Origin: Deltaproteobacteria bacterium
Lineage (GTDB): Bacteria > Desulfobacterota > Desulfobacteria > Desulfobacterales > Desulfobacteraceae
NCBI GenBank assembly: GCA_027858995.1
Contig: JAQIBP010000110.1
Location: 1 to 64,000, forward strand
Reading direction: 5' to 3'
Length of the DNA stretch: 64,000 bases
Shown: piece by piece, positions 25,767-34,129 of the stretch
Position numbering within the stretch: position 1 is the first letter of the stretch
How the letters are laid out: each line of letters starts with the position of its first letter
The notes under the pieces: model-generated
The model's database searches: none
Seen by the model: the letters and a program-made list of their open reading frames with translations, nothing else
What the model was told of the DNA's origin: nothing
Position numbers and translations under genes: made by a program

Positions 25767-26129
25767 ATGAAAACAAAAGATTTGGAATTTTTTAAAAATC
25801 TTTTAAATGACAGGCTTCAAGAACTGCTTTCCAATGCCGACGGCACAGTAACCGGAATGACCAAGCAAAAAGAAAATTTTCCTGATCCAACTGACAGGGC
25901 TTCCCATGAATCTAATAGAAGTTTTGAGCTGCGTATCAGGGATAGAGAACATAAATTGATCAAGAAAATCAAAAAAACTCTTTCACGTATTGACAATGAG
26001 TCATTTGGTATATGTGAAACATGTGAAGAAGAGATTTCCATTAAACGTCTTCAAGCAAGACCTGTAACAACTCAGTGCTTTGATTGCAAAAAACGTGAAG
26101 AGGAAATGGAAAAGGCTCTTGGCATCTAA
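25767..26129 (+). CDS. DksA/TraR-family zinc-finger regulator
   Basis: The 120-residue protein has a coiled-coil N-terminal part with an acidic-tip-like DPTDRAS segment and a C-terminal four-cysteine zinc finger (CETCEEEI ... CFDCKK). This is the DksA/TraR fold, which enters the RNA polymerase secondary channel and modulates transcription, often with ppGpp. A GGA-containing ribosome site precedes the ATG. It is 18 bases before the PHP-RNase III gene. Confidence 0.9.
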   Translation: MKTKDLEFFKNLLNDRLQELLSNADGTVTGMTKQKENFPDPTDRASHESNRSFELRIRDREHKLIKKIKKTLSRIDNESFGICETCEEEISIKRLQARPVTTQCFDCKKREEEMEKALGI

Positions 26130-26147
26130 TCCGTACAAGATAGTTCA

Positions 26148-27710
26148 TTGATTGATCTTCATATACATTCAACAGCTTCAGATGGATCACTCTCCCCTCT
26201 TGAAATTCTAAATCTGGCAGAAAAAATAAAACTCAGAGCTATTTCCATAACTGATCATGATACCATTGACGGTGTCAGAGAAGTTATAGAACATCCTATA
26301 TCCACCGGTCCTGAATTTATTACCGGGGTTGAAATTTCCTGCGAGCCCCCTGGTGAATTCAAGGATGTGGGAAGTGTCCACCTTCTTGGATATGGATTCA
26401 GTATTTATGATAAAAATCTTAATACCATTCTTGATAAGGCAAAAAAAGCCAGGGATCAAAGAAATCCTGCAATAATTAAAAGATTAAACAGTCTTGGATT
26501 CAGCCTGACCATGGAACAGGTTGAACAACGTTTTGGTGCTGATCAGACAGGCCGCCCCCATATAGCAGAACTTATGAAAGAAAAAGGATATGTTAAAACT
26601 TTTAAAGAAGCCTTTGATAAATACCTTGGCAAGGAATGCCCTGCCTATGTGGATAAATACAAAGTATCCTGCTCAAAGGCAATCAGGACAATCCTGGAAG
26701 CTGGAGGGATACCCATACTTGCACACCCTGGATTGTTGACCTTTCATAAAAGCCATGAGGTTGAAGATTTTATTGACACCTTTGTAACTTACGGGCTAGC
26801 GGGCATGGAGGTTTATTATACAGGGCATGATGATTCATTGACATCTTTTTTCCAAAAGCTTGCAAAACAGAAGAACCTGATGGTCACAGGCGGTTCTGAT
26901 TTCCATGGAGAATTTAATAAGGGTGTTGCAATGGGGAGTGGTCTTGGTAATCTCAAAATAGATTACTCTCTGTTTAAGGCATTAACTGTGCAGATAGAAA
27001 AAACTAAAGAAAAATATTCTAATTTAAACACCCTGGAGAATAATATCGGGTATTCATTTAAAGATAAATCATTGATAAATACAGCCCTTTGTCACAGATC
27101 CTTTTTAAATGAAAACCAGGATTCGTGTACAATGAATAATGAGCGCCTTGAGTTTCTTGGAGATGCAGTTTTAGGGCTTTGTATAGGACATCTTTTGATG
27201 GACAAAAATCCTTCTAAAAATGAAGGAGAACTTTCAAAATTGAGATCCAATCTTGTCAGTGAACCTGCCCTGGCAGATATGGCAAGATTTATTGATCTTG
27301 GCAGGTTTATCAAGCTTGGAAAAGGTGAAATGCTCTCCAGAGGGTTTGATAAAAATTCAATCCTGTCCGATGCCTTTGAAGCGGTTATTGCAGCTGTTTA
27401 CCTTGATGCAGGCTTTAAAAAAGTTTATCAGTTGACCCATGATCTTTTCAGTCAGATCTTTGAAAAAATCATGTCAACTGAAAAAATCATTGATTATAAA
27501 AGTATGCTGCAGGAACTGGTGCAGGACAAGGGACCTGAAACACCACAATATAAAGTTCTTAAGGAGATCGGCCCTGATCATGACAAAACTTTTGAAATCA
27601 GTTTAAGCCTTTTGGGTGTTGACTCCAAAGGTCTTGGTAAAAATAAAAAAACAGCAGAGCAGGATGCTGCAAAAAAAGTTTTAAAGATTCTTAATAAAAA
27701 AATGTCCTGA
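26148..27710 (+). CDS. rnc: PHP phosphoesterase (RNase AM/TrpH-type) fused to ribonuclease III
   Basis: One uninterrupted 520-codon frame carries two enzymes. Residues 1-285 form a PHP domain with MIDLHIHSTASDGS, SITDHDTIDG, GVEISCE, LAHPG and GSDFHG, so all expected metal ligands are present; it is closest to TrpH/YciV (RNase AM). Residues 295-520 form a complete RNase III: HRSFLNE, the signature NERLEFLGDAVL, the second catalytic site DAFEAVIAAVYLDAG, and a double-stranded-RNA-binding domain (ELVQDKGPETPQYKVL ... KKTAEQDAAKKVL). RNase III cuts double-stranded pre-rRNA, and RNase AM is known to trim rRNA 5' ends in E. coli. The start is a TTG that matches the PHP beginning; no better start is seen. 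No other rnc is present in the window. Confidence 0.9.
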   Translation: MIDLHIHSTASDGSLSPLEILNLAEKIKLRAISITDHDTIDGVREVIEHPISTGPEFITGVEISCEPPGEFKDVGSVHLLGYGFSIYDKNLNTILDKAKKARDQRNPAIIKRLNSLGFSLTMEQVEQRFGADQTGRPHIAELMKEKGYVKTFKEAFDKYLGKECPAYVDKYKVSCSKAIRTILEAGGIPILAHPGLLTFHKSHEVEDFIDTFVTYGLAGMEVYYTGHDDSLTSFFQKLAKQKNLMVTGGSDFHGEFNKGVAMGSGLGNLKIDYSLFKALTVQIEKTKEKYSNLNTLENNIGYSFKDKSLINTALCHRSFLNENQDSCTMNNERLEFLGDAVLGLCIGHLLMDKNPSKNEGELSKLRSNLVSEPALADMARFIDLGRFIKLGKGEMLSRGFDKNSILSDAFEAVIAAVYLDAGFKKVYQLTHDLFSQIFEKIMSTEKIIDYKSMLQELVQDKGPETPQYKVLKEIGPDHDKTFEISLSLLGVDSKGLGKNKKTAEQDAAKKVLKILNKKMS

Positions 27711-28750
27711 TGGTTGAATCCATGGTCAAACCTCTAGTGATACCTCTATTTATCCCCCATTCAGGATGCCCTCATCAATGTGCATTCTGTAATCAGTCCA
27801 TAATTACAAATCAAAAATCAAACCTTCCTGACAAAGATCAAATTGATGATATTATCACTCAATATCTGCAATATAAAGGAAAGCGGGAAAGAGTAGAGCT
27901 GGCCTTTTTTGGAGGAAATTTTCTGGGATTATCCCACAAAGATATCCTCAAACTGCTTAAAACAGTTAATCCCTATATCATTAACAACAAAATTGATGGT
28001 GTAAGATTTTCCACCCGCCCCGAAACTATTAATCCGCAGACACTTGACCTTATCAGACCCTTCAAGATCTCTGCCATTGAACTTGGTGTCCAGTCCATGA
28101 ATGACAGTGTTTTGTTAAAATCAAGAAGAGGGCATACTGCCGGGGATACAATCAAAGCAGTAGAGCTTCTTCAAAAATATTCTTTTAAAATCGGGGTTCA
28201 GGTTATGGCGGGTCTGCCCGGAGACCATGAGGATTCACTGTTAAAAAGCACAAGACAGGTCACAGAACTCAAACCTGATTTTGCAAGGATTTATCCTTTG
28301 ATGGTTTTAAAGGGCAGCCTTATGGAACAATGGTATAAAAAGGGTTTATACCAGCCTTTAAGACTTGAAGAGAGTGTAAAGTTTGTAAAACAGATGTATC
28401 AAATATTTAAGGCAGCTAACATTGATGTTATTCGTATGGGATTGCAGGCATCGGATATGATAGAAAATGAGTCAATGGTGCTTGCAGGCCCATGGCATCC
28501 AGCCTTTGGCCATCTTGTTTTTTCCCGGATTTTTTACGATATGATTTGCAGAAAAATAGATCAAAGCCCTGAACTGTTAAAAGCTGAAAACCTGATTTTA
28601 AATGTGCACCCCAAATCAGAGTCACGCCTTCGGGGTGATAAAAACAGTAATCTAAAAAAACTTAAATTACGTTATCCAGGGATCGATTTTCTGGTTGATT
28701 CAAATAACCCAATGCAAGAAAATGATTCTGTAGGTATAAAGCCTTTATAA
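27710..28750 (+). CDS. Radical SAM protein, Elp3/coproporphyrinogen-oxidase-like
   Basis: The 346-residue protein has the cluster motif CPHQCAFCNQ near residue 20 and the radical SAM features AFFGGNFLG and ELGVQSMNDSVL with MAGLPGD. It overlaps the RNase III stop by one base (TGATG), so it is translationally coupled to it. A similar radical SAM gene beside rnc occurs in other bacterial groups, but the reaction is unknown; a tRNA- or protein-modifying role is a guess. Confidence 0.88.
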   Translation: MVESMVKPLVIPLFIPHSGCPHQCAFCNQSIITNQKSNLPDKDQIDDIITQYLQYKGKRERVELAFFGGNFLGLSHKDILKLLKTVNPYIINNKIDGVRFSTRPETINPQTLDLIRPFKISAIELGVQSMNDSVLLKSRRGHTAGDTIKAVELLQKYSFKIGVQVMAGLPGDHEDSLLKSTRQVTELKPDFARIYPLMVLKGSLMEQWYKKGLYQPLRLEESVKFVKQMYQIFKAANIDVIRMGLQASDMIENESMVLAGPWHPAFGHLVFSRIFYDMICRKIDQSPELLKAENLILNVHPKSESRLRGDKNSNLKKLKLRYPGIDFLVDSNNPMQENDSVGIKPL

Positions 28751-29246
28751 CGTAGTTCTATTGGGTTGAAAAAACTACCCGTTCCGGCATTTTTACCTTC
28801 CAGTCGCTTGGATGGAACTTGCAATACCCTGAAGGGCAGAAACCAGGTTTTAAGGTTGGCTCCACTGGAAGCGGTAGCAGACCTTTACAATCCTTGACAA
28901 ACAAAAACCCGATAAAATATATAATACCCCCACCAGATGTGTGAACAGGAATTCTATTCTTCAAATATGTTGAATAACTGCTCTCAGATTTGGTTATATT
29001 TATGATTTCACTTTGAATTGCAATTTTTAAATTGACTTTCCATAACAAATTGAATAGTGCAGTAATTACTATAAAGTAAAAAATAAAAAGTTAATATAGA
29101 TAAAGTTTCCTTGTTTAGATGAGAATATCGGAATAGATGGAAAATAATTCCACCTATCACAACCAATATCATAGAAAATTTTCCATATATTAATACTGTT
29201 ATGTCCTCATTCTAAAACTTTGCATTGGAGAAGGGGCGTTGTACAT
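28751..29246. other. Unassigned stretch with one doubtful minus-strand frame
   Basis: A 96-codon minus-strand frame (29048-28758) ends with FCPSGYCKFHPSDWKV and lacks a ribosome-binding site. It may be chance or a remnant, so it is not called as a gene. A GTAGTT/AACTAC stem (28752-28778) follows the radical SAM stop. GTTATG at 29198-29203 resembles the left boundary of a cassette (see the attC-like entry). Confidence 0.3.
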
Positions 29247-30005
29247 ATGAAAATTAAAAAGCATGTATTCACCTGGGAATCAGACGAATCTCAAAAGATA
29301 TTTCTAAAATACCATAGGAGGGTTCCCGAACAGGTACAAATTGAAGTAAAAAAAATAATTGAATGCTTTCAGCTAAAGGCTCCGGGCAAGGTTCTCGATG
29401 TAGGCTGTGGCTTGGGCTATCATTTGATGGCTTTTGAGCAGTATGGATTTTCTGGTGTGGGGATTGATATTTCTGATTATATAATTAAAGAAGCCATGAA
29501 GAACTGCAAGGATTGCAGCTTTTGCGAGATAATTAAGATGCGTGCTTCTGAAATACACTGAAAAAACGAATTTGATTTCGTTTATGCTATAGGTGTGCCA
29601 ATTGGTTTCATGGATGAAATTGAACTACAGTACCATATTAAGAAAATGTGGGGAGCCGTTAAGTCAAACGGGATATTTCTTCTAAATGTACCATATTCAT
29701 TAGAATCGGCTATCGAAGAGATGCCAGTGAATAAGTGGGAAATAATAGAAGGTAAATATTCGCTTACTGACAAACGCATCGTAAATGAAAATGTAAAGCG
29801 AGAACATTGTGTTATTATAGATCCTTCCTCTGACCAAATAGATGAGTGGTTTGAAGAACAACGTTATTTTTATGGAAATGAAATTTTGGATCTATTGAAA
29901 CGATGCGGTGTGAAGGAGGCGATAGGGCTCATTGATATTGATGGTAAGGTTGCCGCTAATGGTGAGAATGCCAAGTTTTTTATTGCAAGAAAAAATCAAA
30001 CATAA
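29247..30005 (+). pseudogene. SAM-dependent methyltransferase interrupted by an in-frame TGA
   Basis: The frame codes for a class I methyltransferase with VLDVGCGLGYHLMAF (motif I) and GVGIDIS (acidic loop). A TGA at 29559-29561 stops it after 104 codons, but the same frame continues at once with KNEFDFVYAIGVPIGFMDE and runs to 30005, giving a full-length enzyme. The expected family residue at the TGA is not a conserved Cys, and a TGG-to-TGA change would explain it. A 7-bp hairpin begins three bases later, so recoding cannot be fully dismissed. ATG 29247 is preferred because AAGGGG lies upstream. Confidence 0.75.
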
Positions 30006-30100
30006 CAGGGTTTTTGCAGCGGAGCGCAAAAAGCGTGCACCCGCTGAAAAGCGACGTTCGCTTTCAAAACCTTTCAAAATCTTGACTTAGAAACGTTATG
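30001..30100 (+). other. attC-like recombination site (tentative)
   Basis: CATAAC (30001-30006) and GTTATG (30095-30100) are complementary and about 90 bp apart. They flank a G/C-rich imperfect stem (CAGCGG/CCGCTG at about 30018-30047). The methyltransferase stop codon lies inside the left core, as is common in integron cassettes. GTTATG also occurs at 29198, before the methyltransferase, giving a cassette-sized unit of about 900 bp. The core deviates from the RYYYAAC/GTTRRRY consensus, and no integrase is in the window. Confidence 0.35.
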
Positions 30101-30110
30101 ACGTTATAGT
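30082..30110 (+). promoter_or_regulatory. Promoter of the relBE-like pair
   Basis: TTGACT (30082-30087), a 17-bp spacer and TATAGT (30105-30110) lie 30 bases upstream of the antitoxin ATG. The repeated ACGTTATGACGTTATAG in the spacer and -10 region may be an antitoxin-binding site. Confidence 0.55.
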
Positions 30111-30139
30111 GTTGGTATTAACAATTAGGAGGTAGAATT

Positions 30140-30373
30140 ATGACAACATTATCAAAACGCTCAACCATATATTTAGATCCAACACTTCATCATGCATTAC
30201 GACTTAAAGCTCTTGAAACATCCTGCTCAATGTCTAAAATAATTAATGAAGTGTTGAGAGAAGCCCTTGCCGAAGATGCTAACGATCTCTCTGTATTTGA
30301 CGAAAGAAAAGACGAGTCTTTAGTGAGCTATGAGCAAATGCTCAAGAGGCTTAAACAAAATGGGCGTATATAA
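30140..30373 (+). CDS. Ribbon-helix-helix antitoxin (RelB/CopG-like)
   Basis: The 77-residue protein has an N-terminal ribbon-helix-helix DNA-binding domain (KRSTIYLDPTLHHALRLKAL) and an acidic C-terminal tail suited to wrapping a toxin. A strong AGGAGG lies ten bases before the ATG. It overlaps the RelE-like gene by 14 bases, the usual antitoxin-first layout. It should repress its own promoter. Confidence 0.85.
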   Translation: MTTLSKRSTIYLDPTLHHALRLKALETSCSMSKIINEVLREALAEDANDLSVFDERKDESLVSYEQMLKRLKQNGRI

Positions 30374-30617
30374 GATTTTTTTCAAAAAATCAGTTTGGAA
30401 AGATTTTAAATCTATTCCAGATAAAGATTTAACGAAAATTCTTGCTTGCATTGAATCTCTTGGCGAAAACCCACGTCAATCAGGATGTAATAAGTTGAGT
30501 GGACAAGAAAAACATCGTTTAAGATATGGACAATACCGTATTATCTATTCTATTCAAGATAAAGAACTTTCTATTTGGATAGTTAAGGTTGGAAACCGAA
30601 AGGATGTATATAGCTAA
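30360..30617 (+). CDS. RelE/ParE-family toxin
   Basis: The 85-residue protein starts MGVYKIFFKKSVWKDFKSIP and ends with LRYGQYRIIYSIQDKELSIW and KVGNRKDVY, the standard RelE-fold pattern with basic catalytic residues. RelE-type toxins cleave mRNA in the ribosome. The upstream in-frame ATG at 30330 would give an atypical extension, so 30360 is chosen. Confidence 0.88.
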   Translation: MGVYKIFFKKSVWKDFKSIPDKDLTKILACIESLGENPRQSGCNKLSGQEKHRLRYGQYRIIYSIQDKELSIWIVKVGNRKDVYS

Positions 30618-30915
30618 AGCGAACGAATAAGGATTGTGTGAGGAACGAACCACAATCTTATCCGGTGGTTGGACAAGCCCGGTAGAATTTGTATTAATGT
30701 CTATTTATAAGAAAACTTTAAAGGATATATTTAAAAACGATTACTTTAATATAGGGAGTCTGTTTTTAGTTAACTCGAGTATAATCCATCAATGCAGTAG
30801 ACCACAAGGGGCAGCTTTGCCACCCCTTGTTCCCTCGCTGCGCTCGGTGGACACTGATCTCAATCGTTCTGTGCTTCCTACAAAATTGTGACGTTAAAGA
30901 ATTAAAAAAATAGTA
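30618..30915. other. Intergenic stretch between the two toxin-antitoxin pairs
   Basis: It contains a stem ATAAGGATTGTG/CACAATCTTAT (30627-30661) after the RelE-like gene, possibly a weak terminator. A G/C-rich hairpin AAGGGG/CCCCTT (about 30808-30830) and the string ACGTTAAAG near 30892 could be the debris of another attC-like site. An 85-codon frame here has no coding character. Confidence 0.3.
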
Positions 30916-30943
30916 TTGCGCATTGCGCACAATGCTGTATAAT
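30916..30943 (+). promoter_or_regulatory. Promoter/operator of the higBA-like pair
   Basis: TTGCGC (30916-30921) and a perfect TATAAT (30938-30943) are 16 bp apart. The -10 box ends six bases before the toxin ATG at 30950. The repeated ATTGCGC ATTGCGC and the near-palindrome around it (30914-30933) are a likely antitoxin-binding site. Confidence 0.6.
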
Positions 30944-30949
30944 ATATCT

Positions 30950-31228
30950 ATGATAAAAACTTTCAAACACAAAGGACTGCGGAAATTCTTTGAAAATGGT
31001 AATTTGGCTGGCATTCAGCCTGGGCACCGGCAAAAACTTCGACTTCGACTTATAGCTCTCGACACTGCTACTTGTATTGAAGATATGAATACTCCAGGCT
31101 GGCGGCTCCACAGTTTGAAAGGTGATCACAAAGGATTATGGGCGATTGATGTCAATCGAAACTGGCGTATCATTTTTAAATTTAAAGATGGTAATGCCTA
31201 TATTGTAGACTATGAGGATTATCACTAA
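30950..31228 (+). CDS. higB: HigB-type toxin (RelE superfamily)
   Basis: The 92-residue protein reads MIKTFKHKGLRKFFENG at the start and GDHKGLWAIDVNRNWRIIFK in the core, typical of HigB mRNA interferases. The ATG at 30950 is preferred to an upstream TTG in the same frame because the family starts there. The toxin precedes the antitoxin, the usual HigBA order, and the frames overlap by one base. No leader separates promoter and start, so the mRNA is probably leaderless. Confidence 0.9.
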   Translation: MIKTFKHKGLRKFFENGNLAGIQPGHRQKLRLRLIALDTATCIEDMNTPGWRLHSLKGDHKGLWAIDVNRNWRIIFKFKDGNAYIVDYEDYH

Positions 31229-31518
31229 TGGTTATGTATAACCCACCCCATCCAGGGGAATTCATCAAAGATGTATATTTGGAGCCGTTGGGAGTGACCC
31301 CAAGAGGTGTTGCATTGCGGCTTAAAGTTGCACCTTCGACTTTTTCTAGGCTTATAAAAGGACAGAGTTCAATTAGCCCTGGCATGGCTCTGCGCCTATC
31401 CAAATGTTTGGGTCGCAGCCCAGAAAGCTGGCTTCTTATGCAGGATAGTTATGATTTATGGCAAGTTAAACAAAACGTTGATCTCTCAAACATAGAACCT
31501 CTGACAATACCAGCGTAA
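31228..31518 (+). CDS. higA: HigA-type antitoxin (XRE family)
   Basis: The 96-residue protein begins NPPHPGEFIKDVYLEPLGVT and carries a helix-turn-helix (GVALRLKVAPSTFSRLIKGQ) with the HigA ending (ALRLSKCLGRSPESWLLMQ). It should neutralise HigB and repress the promoter. An in-frame ATG two codons downstream is an alternative start. Confidence 0.92.
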   Translation: MVMYNPPHPGEFIKDVYLEPLGVTPRGVALRLKVAPSTFSRLIKGQSSISPGMALRLSKCLGRSPESWLLMQDSYDLWQVKQNVDLSNIEPLTIPA

Positions 31519-31595
31519 CCCTCCAATTCAAAATTGCACAGAACAAGCCGCCGGAGGTGATGAAGTGCTTGATCCTTGCGGGGAATTTTGACAGA

Positions 31596-34001
31596 TTAAA
31601 TTCCTTTTTTAAAAAGATCTTCAGGATCAGATGCTGTGTCTGGTTTGGAGGTGTGTTCAGTTGGTACGGTACCCTCTTTAAAACATTCAAAAATTGTCTT
31701 TTCCGACTCTTTGATGGGAAGCAGCCCTGTTTTAGCATCAATTTTAGCAAAAACAATACCCTCGGGAACATTAAACGTCTTTGCAGGTTTTCCTTTAAGA
31801 ATATTTTTCATAAAATCAAGCCAGATCGGGCTTGCTGCCCTTGAACCTGTTTCTGATTTTCCCATGGGGGCTTCCTGATCAAGTCCAACCCAGACTCCTG
31901 TTGTGTATCTTGGTGTATAACCCAGAAACCAGGCATCAAAAAGATTATTGGTTGTACCTGTTTTCCCTGCCACCGGGCGTTTAAGGGCCTTAATCCGCCA
32001 GCCTGTTCCTGACTGGACAACACTCTCCAGAATATTAGTCATTATATAGGCAGTACTCATATCAATGACTTTTTTACGAATCAATTTGGAAGCCTCTAAT
32101 AATTTCCCGTCCCGATCGTAAATTTTTGTAATAAATACCGGTTCTATCAAATATCCAAGATTGGAAAACACAGAGTAGGCATTGACAATTTCAAGCAGAG
32201 ACAGTCCTGATGATCCAAGTGCAATGGAAAGATCACGATTCATATTTGATTTAATGCCAAGTCTGCGGGAGTAATCAATAATATAATCTATCCCTATTTC
32301 TTGAAGGATTTTTATGGTTATAACATTCCTTGATTTTACAAGGGCTTGACGGAAAAGGGTCGGGCCGAAGAATTTTTCTTTATAGTTATGGGGTTTCCAG
32401 ATAAAGTCACGTTTTGTATCTTCGTAAACAACAGGCGAATCAATGATCACACTGGCAGCTGTATATCCCTTATCAAGAGCAGCAGCATAAATTACTGGTT
32501 TAAAGGCACTTCCTGGCTGACGCCGGGATTGATATGCCCTGTTAAACTGACTGTCTCTGTAATCGCGCCCACCTATCATTGTTTTAACGTGACCTGTTTC
32601 TGCTTCAATACTTAACAGTGCTGACTGGGCAACGGGTTCCTGTTCCAGAGAGAATTCAAGTTCATTATCTTCAACAATATCATTCAGCAGTTTAACCTCA
32701 ATGATATCACCTGGTTTAAAAACCTGGGAAGGTTTTGTGATTTTGGTCTCATAATAAGCAATTTCAGGATCGGGTTCTCTTGCCCATGTCATAGTTTCAA
32801 GTTTAATGACTCCTGTAAAATCACCTACTCTTACATTGGTGAGGCTGTTTTCATCATCAACATTGAGTACGACTCCCTTATAACTCTCTCCTTTTTCTAA
32901 CAATTGATTTCCTCTTTCTTTGGAAACTTTTGCGCAGAAATCTTCTATTTGAAGAGCAGGGATATTTTTTAAAGGACCTCGATAACCTGTTCTCCTGTCA
33001 AGTTCAATCAAACCTCTGTTTACAGCATCTCTTCCTATTTTCTGAAGTTCAATATTAACGGCTGTGTGTATCTGCAGACCCTGGGTGTATATGGCATTTT
33101 TACCATAATGTTTTTCAACATATCTTCTGACATGCTCTGTATAACAGGGCACTCTCTCTATGAACCAGTTTTTACGTGGTTTTATATCAAGTTTAAGATC
33201 AATGGCTTCTGTAACTTCAAGATTAGTGATATGACCATCTTCTTTCATCCTGTTGAGCACATAAATCTGTCGCTGTTTTGCCCGTTTGGGAAATCTGAAC
33301 GGGGAATATCTGCTGGGAGCCTGGGGCAGACCTGCCAGCATTGAGCACTCTGCAAGATTAAGATCTTTTACATGTTTCCCAAAATAATTTTCAGCTGCAG
33401 ATTCTACACCATATGCCCCGTGTCCAAGATATATCTGATTTAAATAGAGATAAAGAATTTCATCTTTTGTAAATTTGTTTTCAATTCTGTATGCAAGAAT
33501 CGCCTCTTTGAGTTTTCTTTTATATGTTCGTTCCGGTGTCAGTAAAAAAGACTTTGTGACCTGCTGGGTAATGGTGGAGCCACCCTGAACAATGGTACCG
33601 GCTTGAAAATTTTTAATAAATGCTCTGACTATGGAGACCATATCAATACCGGGATGTTCTCTGAACCTTGAGTCTTCTGCAGCAACAAAAGCTTTTATCA
33701 ACTCTTCGGGCATCTGGGACAGGGGGATAACAATTCTTCTCTGTTTATAAAATTCACCGATTTTTCTTCCATCATCGGAAAATACGCTTGTAACAGTGGC
33801 AGGGCGGTAATCTTTTAATGTGTTGATTTTAGGAAGATCCTGGATCAAATAGTAGTAAAGTCCGGCAATACCTGCACAACTTAAAAAGCCTGTGAAAACA
33901 AAAAGAATAAAAACCCATTTAAAAATAACAAGGATAATACTCCTCTGTTTTTTTTTTCCTCTTTGCTTTAAAATTTTTGTTTTGTTTTTTTGTTTTACCA
34001 T
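31596..34001 (-). CDS. mrcA: Penicillin-binding protein 1A, bifunctional
   Basis: The 801-residue protein has an N-terminal transmembrane helix (about 25-50), a GT51 glycosyltransferase domain (EDSRFREHPGIDMVSIVRA, GGSTITQQVTKSFLL, YLNQIYLGHGAYGVE), an OB-like insert and a transpeptidase domain with SRRQPGSAFKPVIY (catalytic Ser in SAFK), SRN and KTGTTNNLFDAW. It polymerises and crosslinks peptidoglycan in the periplasm. It stands alone. Confidence 0.95.
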   Translation of the reverse strand: MVKQKNKTKILKQRGKKKQRSIILVIFKWVFILFVFTGFLSCAGIAGLYYYLIQDLPKINTLKDYRPATVTSVFSDDGRKIGEFYKQRRIVIPLSQMPEELIKAFVAAEDSRFREHPGIDMVSIVRAFIKNFQAGTIVQGGSTITQQVTKSFLLTPERTYKRKLKEAILAYRIENKFTKDEILYLYLNQIYLGHGAYGVESAAENYFGKHVKDLNLAECSMLAGLPQAPSRYSPFRFPKRAKQRQIYVLNRMKEDGHITNLEVTEAIDLKLDIKPRKNWFIERVPCYTEHVRRYVEKHYGKNAIYTQGLQIHTAVNIELQKIGRDAVNRGLIELDRRTGYRGPLKNIPALQIEDFCAKVSKERGNQLLEKGESYKGVVLNVDDENSLTNVRVGDFTGVIKLETMTWAREPDPEIAYYETKITKPSQVFKPGDIIEVKLLNDIVEDNELEFSLEQEPVAQSALLSIEAETGHVKTMIGGRDYRDSQFNRAYQSRRQPGSAFKPVIYAAALDKGYTAASVIIDSPVVYEDTKRDFIWKPHNYKEKFFGPTLFRQALVKSRNVITIKILQEIGIDYIIDYSRRLGIKSNMNRDLSIALGSSGLSLLEIVNAYSVFSNLGYLIEPVFITKIYDRDGKLLEASKLIRKKVIDMSTAYIMTNILESVVQSGTGWRIKALKRPVAGKTGTTNNLFDAWFLGYTPRYTTGVWVGLDQEAPMGKSETGSRAASPIWLDFMKNILKGKPAKTFNVPEGIVFAKIDAKTGLLPIKESEKTIFECFKEGTVPTEHTSKPDTASDPEDLFKKGI

Positions 34002-34079
34002 TGCAACCTGAATCAGCAGTCAAAATTTATATTTTTTTTTGAAAGCTTATTAACAAATTATTTGCCTTATGGCAATACT

Positions 34080-34128
34080 TAGTGCCCGGCCAAAAACCGC
34101 CAATTTGCACGATTACGGTGAGACACTA
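34080..34128. repeat. Collapsed palindromic element, copy I
   Basis: The 49 bases read TAGTGCCCGGCCAAAAACCG at one end and AGACACTA at the other. They equal one complete arm of copies A and B plus the last eight bases of the opposite arm, with the centre deleted. It directly follows the stop codon of the EAL/HDOD gene, which reads TAAATAGTGTC on the minus strand. Confidence 0.75.
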
Positions 34129-34129
34129 T

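Noticed and set aside
28758-29048. 96-codon minus-strand frame containing FCPSGYCKFHP
   Set aside because: No ribosome-binding site or family recognised; kept only as a note in the intergenic entry because its sequence looks partly protein-like.
29559-29583. Selenocysteine insertion at the methyltransferase TGA
   Set aside because: The hairpin starts too close to the TGA and its loop lacks the typical G-U features; a nonsense mutation is simpler. Kept only as an open finding.
30634-30891. 85-codon frame between the two toxin-antitoxin pairs
   Set aside because: It reads through two hairpins, has no ribosome-binding site and the composition is not protein-like.
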